DNA from: Labyrinthula sp. Ha
Taxonomy: Eukaryota > Sar > Bigyra > Labyrinthulida > Labyrinthulaceae
NCBI GenBank assembly: GCA_015227615.1
Contig: JAALGZ010000017.1
Span: 558,001 to 622,000 of the forward strand
Direction of reading: 5' to 3'
Length of the DNA stretch: 64,000 nucleotides
A model generated the notes under the pieces. That model worked only from the letters and a program-made list of their open reading frames with translations. It had not been told where the DNA came from and did not search any database. The position numbers and the translations under genes were made by a program. The number at the start of each line of letters is the position of its first letter. Position 1 is the first letter of the stretch. This document shows, in pieces, positions 45,035 through 58,505 of this stretch.

Positions 45035-47390
45035 TTCTTATTAGACAATACTTGTAGTCGTATTTGATGTTGATAGTTCTGTAAGTTAAAATAAATTTCG
45101 CCTCTATAAAACGGTTATTAATAAACAGCGGAAGTATATCTCTACAATAGTAATAGCTTATTTAACTCTATGTATCTTCTAAGCAATAAATACGTTAGTT
45201 TTTAAATTGAATGACCGGAGACACGACATTGTCACTGAAGAAAAAATGTTTAGATGACCGAATCTTTTAGGAAAATGTACCGGTATTTAGACATAGGAAA
45301 CTACACTTTTGGAACTGGTAAACCTCGCAGGATAAGTTATAAAGTATTCAACAAATAATATTAAATATTATATAGATTTTTCGGTACAAACTAAAATTTA
45401 GAATTTATATTCAAGGGTTAATAACCAAGTCTTTTATAAATATTGATAAATCATAATTATATGTTGACCCAAGTGGCGGAATAATGAAATCCGTTGGATA
45501 TATTTCTAAATGATTTTAATTTCTATAATGAGATTGGATTTTCAATATTTTTTTTTGGCAATTGCTCAAAAAGAGCTTGTTTTTTTCACTCGTGGCCCTT
45601 TATCTTTTTCTTCAGAAATTGAATTTATGCTGTGGAATCCCATAAAATTAATTCTAAAATTCTCAAAATAATTTTTATATGTCATATTTGAAGATCAAGT
45701 GACGTGGTTATAAAAAGAAGCCCTATTAAACCTTCTATAAATTCCAAGAAGCTACAGCTCTATTATAGCACTTGCACTTTTGTTGAAACAATTCTACTAT
45801 ATACCTATTGTTTCTTTACAACTTAGATAATAAAATTTTGTTTCTTCTGAAATATATATATAGGAACTGTAAGTATACTCTTTTCTCAACACTATATTAC
45901 TTCGATAAGAAGTCAAATAATCAGACTCGAATTTTCTATCAAGAAACATCATGACGTTAGCTATCACCTTAATTTCTTTAAACAGAGACCAAAGAGCTCA
46001 TAGAATATCAATAGCCAGTGTACTGAGCATTCTGAAGCTCAAAAAAATTGGTATCTACTTTTATTTTATGTGATTTTCTAGAAAATTCTATATATTCCGA
46101 CAAGGATATCATAAGCTTTAATGATAGCTTAATCAATTTTATAGAACAAATTATGACAGGTAAAAACTTGTCTATTAAGTGATCTATTCATGGTAAAATA
46201 TTTCAAGACAAATGATTACCTGTTTTTATATAGTATTAATTTGCATATAAATTTACCATCCTTTTACTGAGAAAGTATGGTTATTTAAATACTTTTATAT
46301 ATCTTGTTTAATACCTGGAACAAAATAAAATAAAATGACAATCAAAATACTAGTCTCACTGAAAACAGTCAACTATGATCTTTTGAATTCATGATATATT
46401 AATATGAGAATGGCCAAGATATCTACAAATACCGCTATAGGTTTCATCAAGAACCTGAAACCACGGTAGTGGCATACTTGTTAGATAGAAACTGGGAAAA
46501 CCTTAGGTTTTAGATTGAAAGAAGTTAAAATCTTTAAATATTAAAGAAAAAATAAACCCAATAATTTGTTGACCTATAAAAAGGGCTTGCTTATTCTTAC
46601 TTTGCATTTCGAATTAAGTGTCTTGTGAAAATTTTTCTTAGAAAAATAGTTCTTTTCGGAAATTATAGTAAAGAACCAATAATAATCTTCATCTATAGAA
46701 ACTTAGATTGCCTTTGGTGAGAAGTTTGATCATTTCAAGTTTTATTCTAAACATAGATGAAATTCGGAAATTATTATTTGACACTTTATGGCTTAAACAT
46801 CATCAATTTACCTCAAGTACCTAGAGGATTTTGTCTTGTTTGATTTTGCATTCCTATTTTTAAACGGCTAAAAAGTTTCATTATTGATTCTAAACCCTAC
46901 TAGACATTTATTTCATACTTACATATATTTTGTAACATACATATATTATGAAACAAGCTTATCTCATATTTTAGCTTAGATGGATCCAGGTTACTTGAAA
47001 TTCACTAACAACTTTTGTTCGTCAGATATTAATCTGATGCGAAAAACATGAAATAAATGAACTTTGAAATGTATATGGAATACTAAAGTCGCCGCATAAA
47101 AAATGATGATATATGAATGCTATGTAAGATATCCTTTTTACTGTATGTTAAAATAAACGTAAATAATTTTCAACTTTTCCTCACAGATTTATTTTCTGAG
47201 TAATAAAATATCAACCAAGCTAACTAAGTTTCTAATATTAATGTAATGTAATATCAATATTGGCTTTATATCGATCCTCAGTGTAAACATGGATGAAAAT
47301 GAAGATTTGGCTAGAAGTGAGCTATTAATTTTATCAATATAGATATATATACTAATTGTCAATATTATTAGTAAATTATCCTGACTTTTG

Positions 47391-47408
47391 ATATATATAT
47401 ATATATAT
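47391..47408. repeat. (AT)n microsatellite
   Basis: Nine AT units. Confidence 0.9.
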
Positions 47409-48220
47409 CCCAGCAGAAAAAATCTTCAATGTGCGTACTCTCCAGTTCTTAGCGACGACAAACAAATTCTCTGTTACCTTGATCATGATATTTTTAAAGT
47501 ATTCTAGAGGCTAATATTACGGTGGTCATTTTTTAGAACAATGAAAGGAATTTCACGCTTATTCATCTAACCTTGTTTAATTAAATGCAACTTACATTGA
47601 ATGGTCTTATATCAATCTACATAGAAACTCCTAAGCCACTAATTATATTTATTTCAGTAAATAAAAGAGTCGTTTGCTATTCTTAACAAAATCTAAGTAT
47701 ATGTTAACAATATGTGTTACAGTAGCAGAATCTTTAGAGCTAGATTATCAGTGTTAGGCAACATTCTTAGCATAGTAAATTGGATACATACTTGAAATTA
47801 ATAGGTAAAAATATGTTTATTAATTTCTAAGTACATTTATTTTATCTAATTATAAGATTCGGGGAAAATAATAAATAAATACGTATTCTAGCAGATGCCT
47901 ACTTTTTGATATAATTATTCTTCTTCTATCGGACTGTAAAGACCGAATATACAAATAAAAGAACACATAAAATCAGCTATTATATTTCTTCGTCTCATTG
48001 AATTTAATCTGATTCTCAAAGGAATACTTAATTTTGCTACAGAATTTTGTTATTATGCTTTTCTTTTTTACACGCAACTTTCAATGCTTTGGCAGAAGGG
48101 CTTGGTAATTTGGTCTTAAGCATGAAGTCATATTAACAATGTTCGTGCTATTTTTTGATTCTTGCCCATAACTTGTATGAATTCTACTTATCTGTTGCTC
48201 TCTGCGACAACAGAGTTTCA

Positions 48221-48241
48221 ATATATATATATATATATATT
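48221..48241. repeat. (AT)n microsatellite
   Basis: Ten AT units. Confidence 0.9.
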
Positions 48242-49609
48242 AATTATGTTTTTTGAAGATTGCAACTATCATTCGCTTATTCCATATCTGTACTCAGCTG
48301 GGATATTCACCATCATTTATACCGTGTGAGACTCTTATATAAAATTACTAGGAACACCCATAAAAATCTTTCCTCCTTGATATTTTCATGAATGATATCT
48401 TTGTTGTTTAATTGTTTTATATAATAAACGTTTTATTAAGTTTGTTTGTAGCATGTGCGTACTGGGTCTCAACTTTACACTTGAATATAATTCATATCCA
48501 GATTCCTATCAAAATTTTACAACTTCTTCATTTTATCTAATTCCTTAGAAAAACATAAACAAAGTCTTGTTCTGATGTTTTCACCACTAAACTTTATTAA
48601 ATAGAAGCTTTGCGTAAGCATTTGCAAACTATGACAGGTTAATCTTGGCGTCCATATAAAACTTTAACTTCTAAGTTTTTCCTGTGGCAATTATGCATCA
48701 GTGAATAGATAAATGCTTGATTAAATGCATTGTAACTCAAATCAAAAATTAACTGAAAAAAAGGAAAATCTGAGAACGCTTCGACTTAAATGACCGTACA
48801 TATCAGCTAGATGATGCTCTCGTCCCTAAAGTTCTTGTATTATAAAGGGACGAGGTATTAATATATGAATAGAGACGGTTTGAATATATTTTTACATCAT
48901 GTAAAATTATATATTAGATAAAACATTACTAAAATTTCCTAGTTTTTTCTAAACACCGACGCTAATAACTCAGAGCTAAGGTTCATATGGTAAGTCTCTC
49001 TAGAGAAGAGTTACGTGCTTCTAAGCCTATATGTTTTACACTACTACCACTGACGGTTTCAGAAGAAATTACATTAGATGGGTATAATTGAAGTTCATAC
49101 TCTGGTTCCGACTATTTCCAATACCTATTTCTAGATTTTTTTTGCCACAGTTTGCACATTAATGGATCATCGCCTTTGGTTACAAAAAATAGAGTTAGCT
49201 TATACCTCGAACATAATTCTTCAATGATTTACAGCTGAATAAAAAAGGTTAGTGATATTTGAATTTTGTTTTTCATAGTTAATACTAACTCTTATTTCAC
49301 TTGAATCATCTACTTTGAAACAAGAGGCCCTTTGTTTGAGAAAGATCTGATAATGAGAAACCACTACAAAACGAAATTACCGAAAGAAACCTGAGTAATA
49401 CATCTTGAAATCAAATGTTGTCAGGATACTGACCCATAATCCTGTAGGCGCACAATATACTATATAATAGTTCTACGTATTGATAATGTGGTTGCAGTTG
49501 TTTGACATTTCTTTATTGGTATATTAAACTATATGCTATACGAAGATTAAGATGTTATAGTTAACCATTAATGCAACAATTAAAGGATCCCAAATTTCAT
49601 AAAAAACTG

Positions 49610-50950
49610 TAAATAGAAAGGCAATATGTACAGCAAAAGAGAAGCGAAAACTGCTCCTCATAGCCAGAACAATGCTTAATTCTTGTCAAATATAACTCCA
49701 TAAATATTTCTCTTATATATATATTCGATAAATACTAGAAATCCTTTAGCGTTTTTGGAAATTTAGAGGAACCTTTCAAAACGAAGAAATGTCTTTTTCA
49801 CACTAATAAAAACAACAAAAAATCACGGCATAAATATCAAAAACTATCACCGATATATCTTTTGTGATATTAAACATAAACAGAATAAATAGGAAACATT
49901 TTGAAAAAGATGAATCCTGACAAGAAGGAAAATTGTGATATGTATCTTATATTCAACAGGTATTTGAATGAAGTTATTGTTCGAGTTCAACACGAAAGTA
50001 TTAAATTTGATATTGATGAACACAAAGAGTATATTGGAAGATTTTGTGAAAGTGAGAATACACTAGTTGATCTTTGGGAAACACCTTCTATGAAACAGGA
50101 AAAGATTGAAACTTTTCTTAGACTATTTCAAAAAGATAAGATATCTAGAATAAGTTTTTCTTCTATTGAAGTATCATATATATTCCAAACCATTCAAAAA
50201 ATTATTGATAAACTGAAGATGAGTTTGAGTATTAATAAACTTGTTATCTCTTCACCGTTATATCATGTTGATTTGGAAGAATACAAAATGTTAAAAAACT
50301 ATATAATAAACAAGTCAAGTGAGTTTAAAACCGTATTTTATTATCCTTATCGTGTGCTAAGACATTATCCTAGTTTTCATTATGACAAAAAGCAAATAAA
50401 TATTATGAATACCTGTTCTGAAGTTGTTTTTCCGAATACATAAACGAAAGTTGAATATGATTATTATCCCTTCCGAACAGAATACCTTTGGTTCAGGAAG
50501 TCATTGTTTTGTTTATGTTCTTGTAAAGCGTTAAAGCTCACCTTAAGGAGTGACGATATCGACTATGATTCTCAAAAGTATTGTTCATTTGTCTTAAAAA
50601 TAGTTACAACTGATTTAGTTAAAAAACTTAGAATATTAAAAATACTATATTATCTGAAAACTGAAGCTGATTTTTATTTAACAAACAAACTACTTTGGAA
50701 TGTGGGAACAGATTTTGAAAACATCACATACTGGGGAAACTGCTTTGAAAAAACAATAAGTTAAAAAAGCATTTTCTATGGTTACTTAATAAGGAAAAAA
50801 GCGGCAACTAGTTGTATCATTGTTCTTTAATCTTAGTTGTAAACGAGCTCTCTTATTATATCCTTTTCAGAATTGAGCAATTCATCTTTTATTCTTAAAC
50901 TTTCAAATACTAAGAAACAAAAGCTATATAAACTTGTTTTCTCTTTCATA
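49610..50950 (+). repeat. Duplicated segment, copy B
   Basis: Homologous to 5630-7330. The upstream block at 49675-49750 matches 5680-5760, the coding part matches 6328-7241, and about 100 bases after the coding part still align weakly. Relative to copy A it lacks about 400 bases just upstream of the coding start. Confidence 0.8.
49910..50764 (+). pseudogene. Broken member of an unrecognised protein family (copy B)
   Basis: The first ATG is at 49910. The aligned start of copy A corresponds to a TTG at 49901 here. The frame is open to a TAA at 50441-50443, then continues in the same frame to 50764. The break is thus a single nonsense codon, in a block where copy A reads a Lys codon. A second lesion near 50755 (one base fewer than copy A in an A-run) shortens the C terminus by about 16 residues. 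The two damaged sites of copy A are intact here (CAACACGAAAG near 49990 and CAA at about 50128). The two copies therefore decayed independently from an ORF of about 300 codons. If not a pseudogene, the first part alone would give a 177-residue protein. The family is not recognised. It contains no obvious membrane segment or signal peptide. Confidence 0.7.
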
Positions 50951-53900
50951 GCAAATGCGAAAAAACTATATTAATATATTTGTTCTTTCTACTAAAGTGT
51001 ATTCAAAACCGCTTTTTCATACCTGATTATAAAAAAAGTTAATAAAGTTATTTATCTAATAATCATAAATCTATTTTCTTAAGCAAACAAAACTAAAGTA
51101 AAGACAAGTAATTTTATATTAACTAAGGGTATTGAACATAAAGACTGGAATATGAACTTATCTTTTAATTTCAAATCAACTTCAAATATTGTCTTCATTG
51201 AAATTTGTGCTCCTAAGAAAAAACTCTTTATTTTTTTCATGGACTAGGAAATTGAACAACCTTGTCCTTAACCAACTTCATTTATTCTAGGTTTACATTT
51301 GAAAAAAAGAAATGAAGAGAAATAGTATGAAAAAAAATTAATAGCAACAAAATAATGATTAAAAAACATAGAGTCCTCAAAGTAATATTTTATAGCTCTC
51401 ATGATGTTTCCATAAAAAGGAGAAGAAGTTCAGAAAACTCCACTATCAAAAATAATAACTGTTTTCAAAAATTGTTCATCAAATCAAATAAAGTTTATCT
51501 TTTTCACTCCAGCTTTAATCAGAAAAGCTTCTTGATAAGAAAAAATATTCTTCCTATTTCTGGGTTGTTCTTTCATGATTAAATGGTCCTTTTGAACTTC
51601 TGTTGTATATATATAAATATAAGAAAAACTGAGTTTATATTCACCTCTCAGAGGTAATAAAACTACATAATAGTTCAGAATACATACATCGGAAAAATAT
51701 TTACTGATTCATCAACACTAGATATGAACCTTTCTTATAATATTTTGTTGCTTTAAATATACTACTGATACATATTTTAGACTACTATGCTTTCCTTTTG
51801 TTCCATTTGGATAAGGATTTCTCTGATACTGCATAATAATCAGTTCAGAAATGCAGCTACTTCAATAGTTCAACATCCCAGAAACTTAAATTGCTTGACT
51901 GATTCCAGTTTCCAGGGAAAATATCGGTTGCAAAATCTTTAATGCTCGCTTATGATAGTATTTTTACAAATAGAATAGACGGAAAATAACTATCTCTCAG
52001 AGTTAATCCTTTGAAATATTGAAATTAGGAAAACAATATTCTTTGGTCTGGTGTCTCTGAAATTTGAATTTGGATGTATATTACTATAAATGGTTAGGGA
52101 TATGATATATGAGACACTGAATAAGGTGACATTTTTCGATCATATTTAAAACGAGGTTAAATATTAACAGGTAGTTGGTCAGTTGATGTTCATCGTATTT
52201 GAAATATTTCAATTTGAGAATCTGTTTTGAGTTTCCTTGATTAGCTGAAAGTGGGGGTAATCTCATATGGTTAAACTCTGGTATAAGTGATGACGTGGAA
52301 TGATGTATTGCTTGAATGAACGACATGTCCAATAAATTATGGTGAAATGGGAATAGAAAGGGAGGTTTCGGAAGACCTTTTCAAGGTATTATATTTTTTA
52401 TGGTTTAGTAATAAGAATATTTCTCATCAACATTAAAACTAACGAATTTTTTAACTAAAAAACCTAGCAAGAAGTCATCTAACTTAAGAGCAGTTTTAAA
52501 AAATTAAGAAATAGTGACTGTTTCAATAGAAAATGTATTTTACTTATTTTAAGTTAGGTTAATTTTTTTACTTAGAACGTAAATTTGATATCTTAATTTA
52601 TAATTATCAGCAGAAGGAAAGATTTAACTAATGACGTGTACCACTGATCGAGTGCTGTACAGGGAAATATCAACAATATTTATGAGGGACAATGAGTGAA
52701 TTAAAATAATAATAATATAATCATTTTTCTCAAAGTAAAATTTATAGGATACAGGCTTTCATATTTAAATAAGGAAACAACAACATTAAAACGAAAAGTA
52801 ATGGTTAAAAAAACGAACTCATTTATCGAGAATTGCAGCTTTAGTCGGAAATGATATACAAACTCAAGCAACTTCATAGTAGTATTTATCTATACAGAGT
52901 TTTATTTAAAATTATCATTTATTTCTTCTATCCACTTAATTCTATTTAGCAATCTATTATCCAAAAATCCAAGAACAAGTACTCAAATGATACCTCGCAG
53001 TTTCTACCACCCATTTGTATGTCTTGGTTCATCTCATCATGATGAAGCAATGATTGAGATTTAACTTAGATCGACAACAAGGTATTATAGTAATAAGCCT
53101 ATTTGAAAACCACAATAACTCTGGTTGTACTCATAAATTTGGATTTTTTCGGGTAGGTTCTGTTAATGCCTACAAACATGGAGTATCAAGAATAATTTAG
53201 CAAAATGTTGATAAACCTATGCACATGTGAGTAATATTAAGATATTTCTACTATTTGGGGGTGGTTTTCAATCACTTGAAGTTTAACTAGAACGATATGG
53301 AGCATTTGGCCCCTCATAACGGCACCGGTTTTATGGTTTAATTTTTCATTTACCTGTCCTTAGAATATGTACCTGTTCTGTCGGATTATTCTAATTTTTA
53401 AAAAATGATCTAACTATATAAAGATCCTAGGCGACCTCTTCAATAAAAATTTGTACTTAAATTACATAAATACTTCCAAAGAAATATGTCAATGTCGTTG
53501 ACTGTATTCACAGCACTAGGAATTTACTGCTGGCGTGTTTCATACTGCGAACTAGTATAGAGGTACTTTCCAAAATTATCAAGCTTTAGCAGAAAATGAA
53601 AAAGTTTTTTTGGTAAAGTAGCATTATATTTCTTGATTATTCAACTATTCCTCTTCAAATCTTATGGTTCATTTCAATTTTTCATTTGGAAACTTTGGTA
53701 ACAAATAAATGAGAGAAAGTTTTGTTTCAGATAACAGAAAGTAACATAAAGAGTTCCCTATCAACATCAATATATAATGATAGAGTTTTGGTGAATTTTA
53801 GTTCTATTGATCAAATATTTCAAATTTTACATGATTCAATAAATATATATGTTTTGATTGAATTGGCTATGTGGCTGTGCAAAAAATTATTAACTGGTGA

Positions 53901-56700
53901 AATTTCTCAGAAATATTCATATAATTTTGAATATATATTGCAACGAAATAACCATATTCAAGTTTTGCATTCTTAAATCACTAAAGGATACCCGATATAT
54001 CTAGTGGTTATTTTCTTCTTTTCGTATAAATTAAGTATATTCATCCCTTTTAATTTTCGGCATCTGAATAAAAAAGGGTTAGATGAATACTTTAGTCATC
54101 TTCTCATTCTATAGTAACATATATAGTTGCTTTAACCTCCTCATCAATAAGTCAGTTGACCCGGGTTAACTCGTCTATAAGTATATCAATATGGTTGAGT
54201 CAAAATAATATAGTCTAAGTACATTATTAAGTAATATTTGATCCCATGATAAACCGAAGAGGTGTAAAATGTGTTTTTCGTCAAATATAATTGGCAGAAC
54301 TTAGCTTAGTAAATATATTTTTAATATGTGATTGACACATTGTAGTTTAAGCTATAGTAATTTTATCCCATATAAATAAGATAGGGGAACCTAAGAAAGT
54401 AAATATTGTGTCTTCCATTTCCAGTTAACCAGAATTTACATGTATGTATTGGCACATGCCCTTGCTTTAGCAAGTTTTCCTGATATTTTTCTGATTGATT
54501 AAACCGTCTTCTCATACACCCATTAAGGAATGGTTTTAAAATCACCGGATAAATAAAAAATATATTCCCGATGAATATTTTTGGTTGAATATTGACGGCT
54601 CTACTTAATTTTAAGAATTAATTAAGTACAAATTTCAAACATGAGGTAGATTAAGTATGTGAGCATAAGATTTCTCTGTAGAAGTAAATAGATTTATTAT
54701 GTTAGCTACCTCCAGAAATTAAGCAAAAAAATTTAACTCCAAATTAAATATTAAATGCAGAGATGGAATCTTTGCGCTTAGCGTCGATAAAAGGTTTTAT
54801 GCTTTTTCCTGTGAATTATATGTTAGATATTTGAATTTGCATAGAGTAGGTATGATAGGTAAGAAATCATTTAAACATTTGATGCCCAATTGTACATACT
54901 TAAAATACGGGAATCACTTTAAAATAGGGTTAAGCCACCTGAAAATGTCAGACCATTACGTATTATAAATTCTGAACAAAATTTATGACAGCACATTACA
55001 TGGAAGTGATTACTGTCTCTAGCTCAGCGACAAATATAGATCTCCGGGGTTTTAACTTTTTCATTAACAGTAAGAGTTTTGAATCGACTAATGGTTATTT
55101 GGTTTATACAAAAATCATTTTGTAAATAGCTTAGTCGTGGTTTTGTTTGATTATAATTACATCCATAATTCTACACCTGTATGTTGACACATTATTGAAA
55201 TATTATGTTTAATACAACTCACCCATGGATACAATGATTAGTAAGTAAAAGAATTTCTTTCAATCGATTTCTATTACAATAGTTTGTTACTAAAGCTCTC
55301 CTAGAGCTCAGAAGAGCAAAATAACTTAGTTTGAAGATATCCCACACCTTCAAAACACACTATATTTGGTATATTGTCTTATCGCTATGAATAGATTTCT
55401 AATTTTATTCCTCCAACTTTCTGTTTTTCTGCTATATTTTCCTACCAGGTTGTTATTTGTCTAATGTCAAGAGTATATTATCTTATATAAGTTACAGGAA
55501 TATTTAAATAATCATTGTCCTAATAAATAGAAACATTTACTTGATAACAGACAGTCCACCAAACACTGCATTGCCTATAGAGAGTTTCACGGAGTTTTGT
55601 TGTGACTTATCATATACTTTTTAATTAACTAACATTTATTTATCCTTATTGAACATGGTTTAGCTATGCTTATTTTGAACAAACAAAACAGAATTAATAA
55701 GTCTGATTTTGTTCTTTTCCAAAAGTTAACTATAACTCTGTTCCATAACATACATTTAATCAAGGTCTTGGTATTGGACTTTGACTCTGTAGCTACTTTT
55801 TGCATTCTTATACACCCTGTATCCTATCTATAAAAAGTAAAATTGAGCACGTTTTGAAAGCTTTACAACTCAATCATTTCATTATAGATTTGTTTTCGTT
55901 TGAGAACCTTTTCTGAAATAAGCTTTGCATTGAAGTATTCAGATCATCTTTCTGCCAAAATATTTATGAAAGCAGCTAGACTTTTTTGCTGGAATAAAGC
56001 AAGTCGAAAATATATTAAAACTCACTAAGAACGAGAAGTTCAATATTTTGCAAGGTTAAAAAACAATTTTCACCACAGAATATAAATAAATTAAACAAAC
56101 ATCACATCTTCGGTAGGACAATTCAAAACTAGATCTATGAAGTTGATGTTGGTTGCATATCAAACATAGTATTACTTCCTGGAGATCTTAAAGCTATAAA
56201 ATTATTACATCACTTCTTGGGGTATAATCAATTTTTTTAATCATATTTTTCCAGTAGAGATGCATTGCTTTAGCAATTACCACCCGACTGTAAAATTTTA
56301 TGTCTCTTAGACGTTGGTTTTGGTATTTGAACCATGAGACCAAGACCTTACAGGAAAAAACATTTGCTCTTAACGATGCACTACTTTTCAAATGTTGCTT
56401 AGGCTTTGGAGAATATTGAATTATTCAATTCCTGGATGATGAAGAGTTAGCAAAAAAATGATGACACAACAGCCATTTATCCCATAACACGAACAGGTAG
56501 AACATTCTACTGTTCGTATTCTCTCCAAATCCAATATACATCTTGCTTAACCTCCTGAGCCTAATGTTGAATTTGGGAGCAGGTAAATGTTGCCACACGC
56601 TGAAAAAATAGATAAAGAATCTAAGATTCAGACAGATAAAATAATATGTTCATTAAGTACTTACTTTACAAATACAATACCAACAAGTGTTTGGACTGAA
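50950..56700. other. Gene-poor AT-rich stretch
   Basis: No recognised gene. A possible coding relic lies at 53.6-53.98 kb: an 82-codon plus-strand frame preceded by a 33-nt GTAAC...TTTCAG string that would join it to an upstream open segment. Confidence 0.55.
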
Positions 56701-56715
56701 AATTTTAAGAGTCTT

Positions 56716-57479
56716 TTACACTCTTATTTTTTCCCCTAATCTTTCTGACCTGAAAATGTGAAATACTCTATTGATCGGGTGATGATTTAGTACTTTCCTA
56801 TACAACTTTTTACAGCTTAAGAGGAAATACTTCCTGAAATTACTAAATTTACCTTTAGGGAATAAATCTTCAAAAGGAGTACATTTAAAACATAATTCCG
56901 CCGTTATATTGTCTATGGTGTTGGGCTTGATGTATAGCTGGCTCATTGTTTTGGCAAACCTATTTAGTAAATAATGCTGCAGTGATTGGTACCCATTTTT
57001 ACTCATTCGCCACAAGATAATAGGTGTATCAATTGGTTGCCGAATATGTTGCTGCAGCACGTTCTTTTGTTTTTTTCATTATCTATGGTTAAATCCCTAA
57101 TAGTGTGATGGATGAGCATGGAAATATTCTTTTTCCATTAGTAATGACCCGATAATACTTTCCAATAGCTGAGGCGCGCTTTGTCGTACACTTGAGAAGA
57201 TCTTCTTCCTTCAGAGCCTGGCTTCAAATAATTATGTCGTCGTTCTAGTACTATGAACTCAATAGTATATTGTCTATGCTGTTTGCAACAAGCAGTCAAC
57301 AACGTTTTGACCTTGTGGTAAAATGATTTTTCAACTTTGAGTAAAGCTCCATTCACTGGGGTTGACTTTGCTGGTATGTATTTAGATAAAACTAGAAGTG
57401 GTCTCTGAATTCTGGTACAGGGAAGCGTGGAACCAGGTTGTGATATTGTCAGGGTCTTAACGTTAATATTGTGAAACAC
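56716..57479 (-). pseudogene. Two adjacent minus-strand ORFs, possible relic of a coding sequence
   Basis: Two minus-strand frames, 57479-57138 (113 codons) and 57060-56716 (114 codons), follow each other in different frames with 77 bases between. They are rich in Cys, Trp, His, Arg and Gln codons, unlike the Lys/Asn/Ile/Phe-rich chance frames of the deserts, and the DNA here is less AT-rich. No domain was recognised. A decayed transposon protein is the likeliest origin, but neither a reverse-transcriptase nor an integrase motif could be found. Confidence 0.35.
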
Positions 57480-58500
57480 TATTTCACTAAGCCATGAAAC
57501 AGGATAATGACATACTCCATGGCATAGAATCTAGTCTTAATTTCTGAACGCGAACCAAATGTCAATAAACAAGAGATTTTTCATAATGGAAAACATATCT
57601 TAAAGGAAGCAGCAAATTTTGGCGTTAGCGAAAGGAGTTAAGCTCTTGTAGAGGAGGTTGAAAGACTTTTGATAATATATAGAATTGTTTGAAATAGCCA
57701 GAAGGTAACATTCATTATCCTTATAATTTTACTTAAAAAGCAACTTTAGTGAAATCAGTGTACAAAACTTCTTAGCCTTTAAGGGAATTTGTTAATTTTC
57801 TAGAAAGCCGTCTGAATAGATGTTCTGCAAGTTAGGTGTACAAGCAATTTGTGCTAAATTTTTACGTAAAGCTCTTGGCCTCATCTTCTAAAGGAAATTA
57901 TTTATCTTGTTTATATCTTATTCTCTTTCTACTTTAGCTATAACAGTCAAGCGGATAAGATTTGAACTTATTTTGTCACACGTTCAAAAGAAATTATTAT
58001 CACAATGCTTCAATTCAGCTGAGTGCAAGCATAAATCTAGTGCTATTTTTTTCTTAAAATTTTGGTTGTGTGGTTCGCAAACCATTTGAACAATACGAAC
58101 CCTACGCGAAACAGGATCTTACATAGCGATGACTGCGTGTACTTCATATTCCAATGTGTTTAAAAATAATCTCAGAGCTTAACGTCAACTTAACGTTATT
58201 CCAATATCGATGTCCTGTGCTGACTTCTAACTTTTGTGGTGAAATCCTGGAACAGATACTTTTAGGGAACATGATTAACCGAGACACAGCAATATTTAAC
58301 AGCCATGTCTCGTTATAAAGCTCCTTGTAAGTACCTACTATTTCTGAGACAAGAATTGAACATATAAACGGGAATCCCGTTTTCCAAGACATTGTTTGCT
58401 AAAATTATTGACATCAAAATTCCGCAGAAATTTTGACCCAGATCCTAAAACAAAGCCCAGCCGCATCTATTCGTTAAAAGAAAATAAAACTGAGGAAAAA
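57480..58500. other. Intergenic stretch before the 58.5 kb island
   Basis: A further minus-strand frame of 82 codons (58144-58392) may belong to the same relic as 56716-57479. Nothing else was recognised. Confidence 0.4.
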
Positions 58501-58505
58501 ACTCG

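Larger units (their letters stand above)
38600..49610. other. Long gene-poor AT-rich stretch
   Basis: No gene was recognised in 11 kb. Between about 40.6 and 43.9 kb the plus strand is visibly richer in T than A and carries hydrophobic chance frames (for example 41273-41557). The opposite bias, A over T, is seen in the LINE region before it. Confidence 0.6.
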
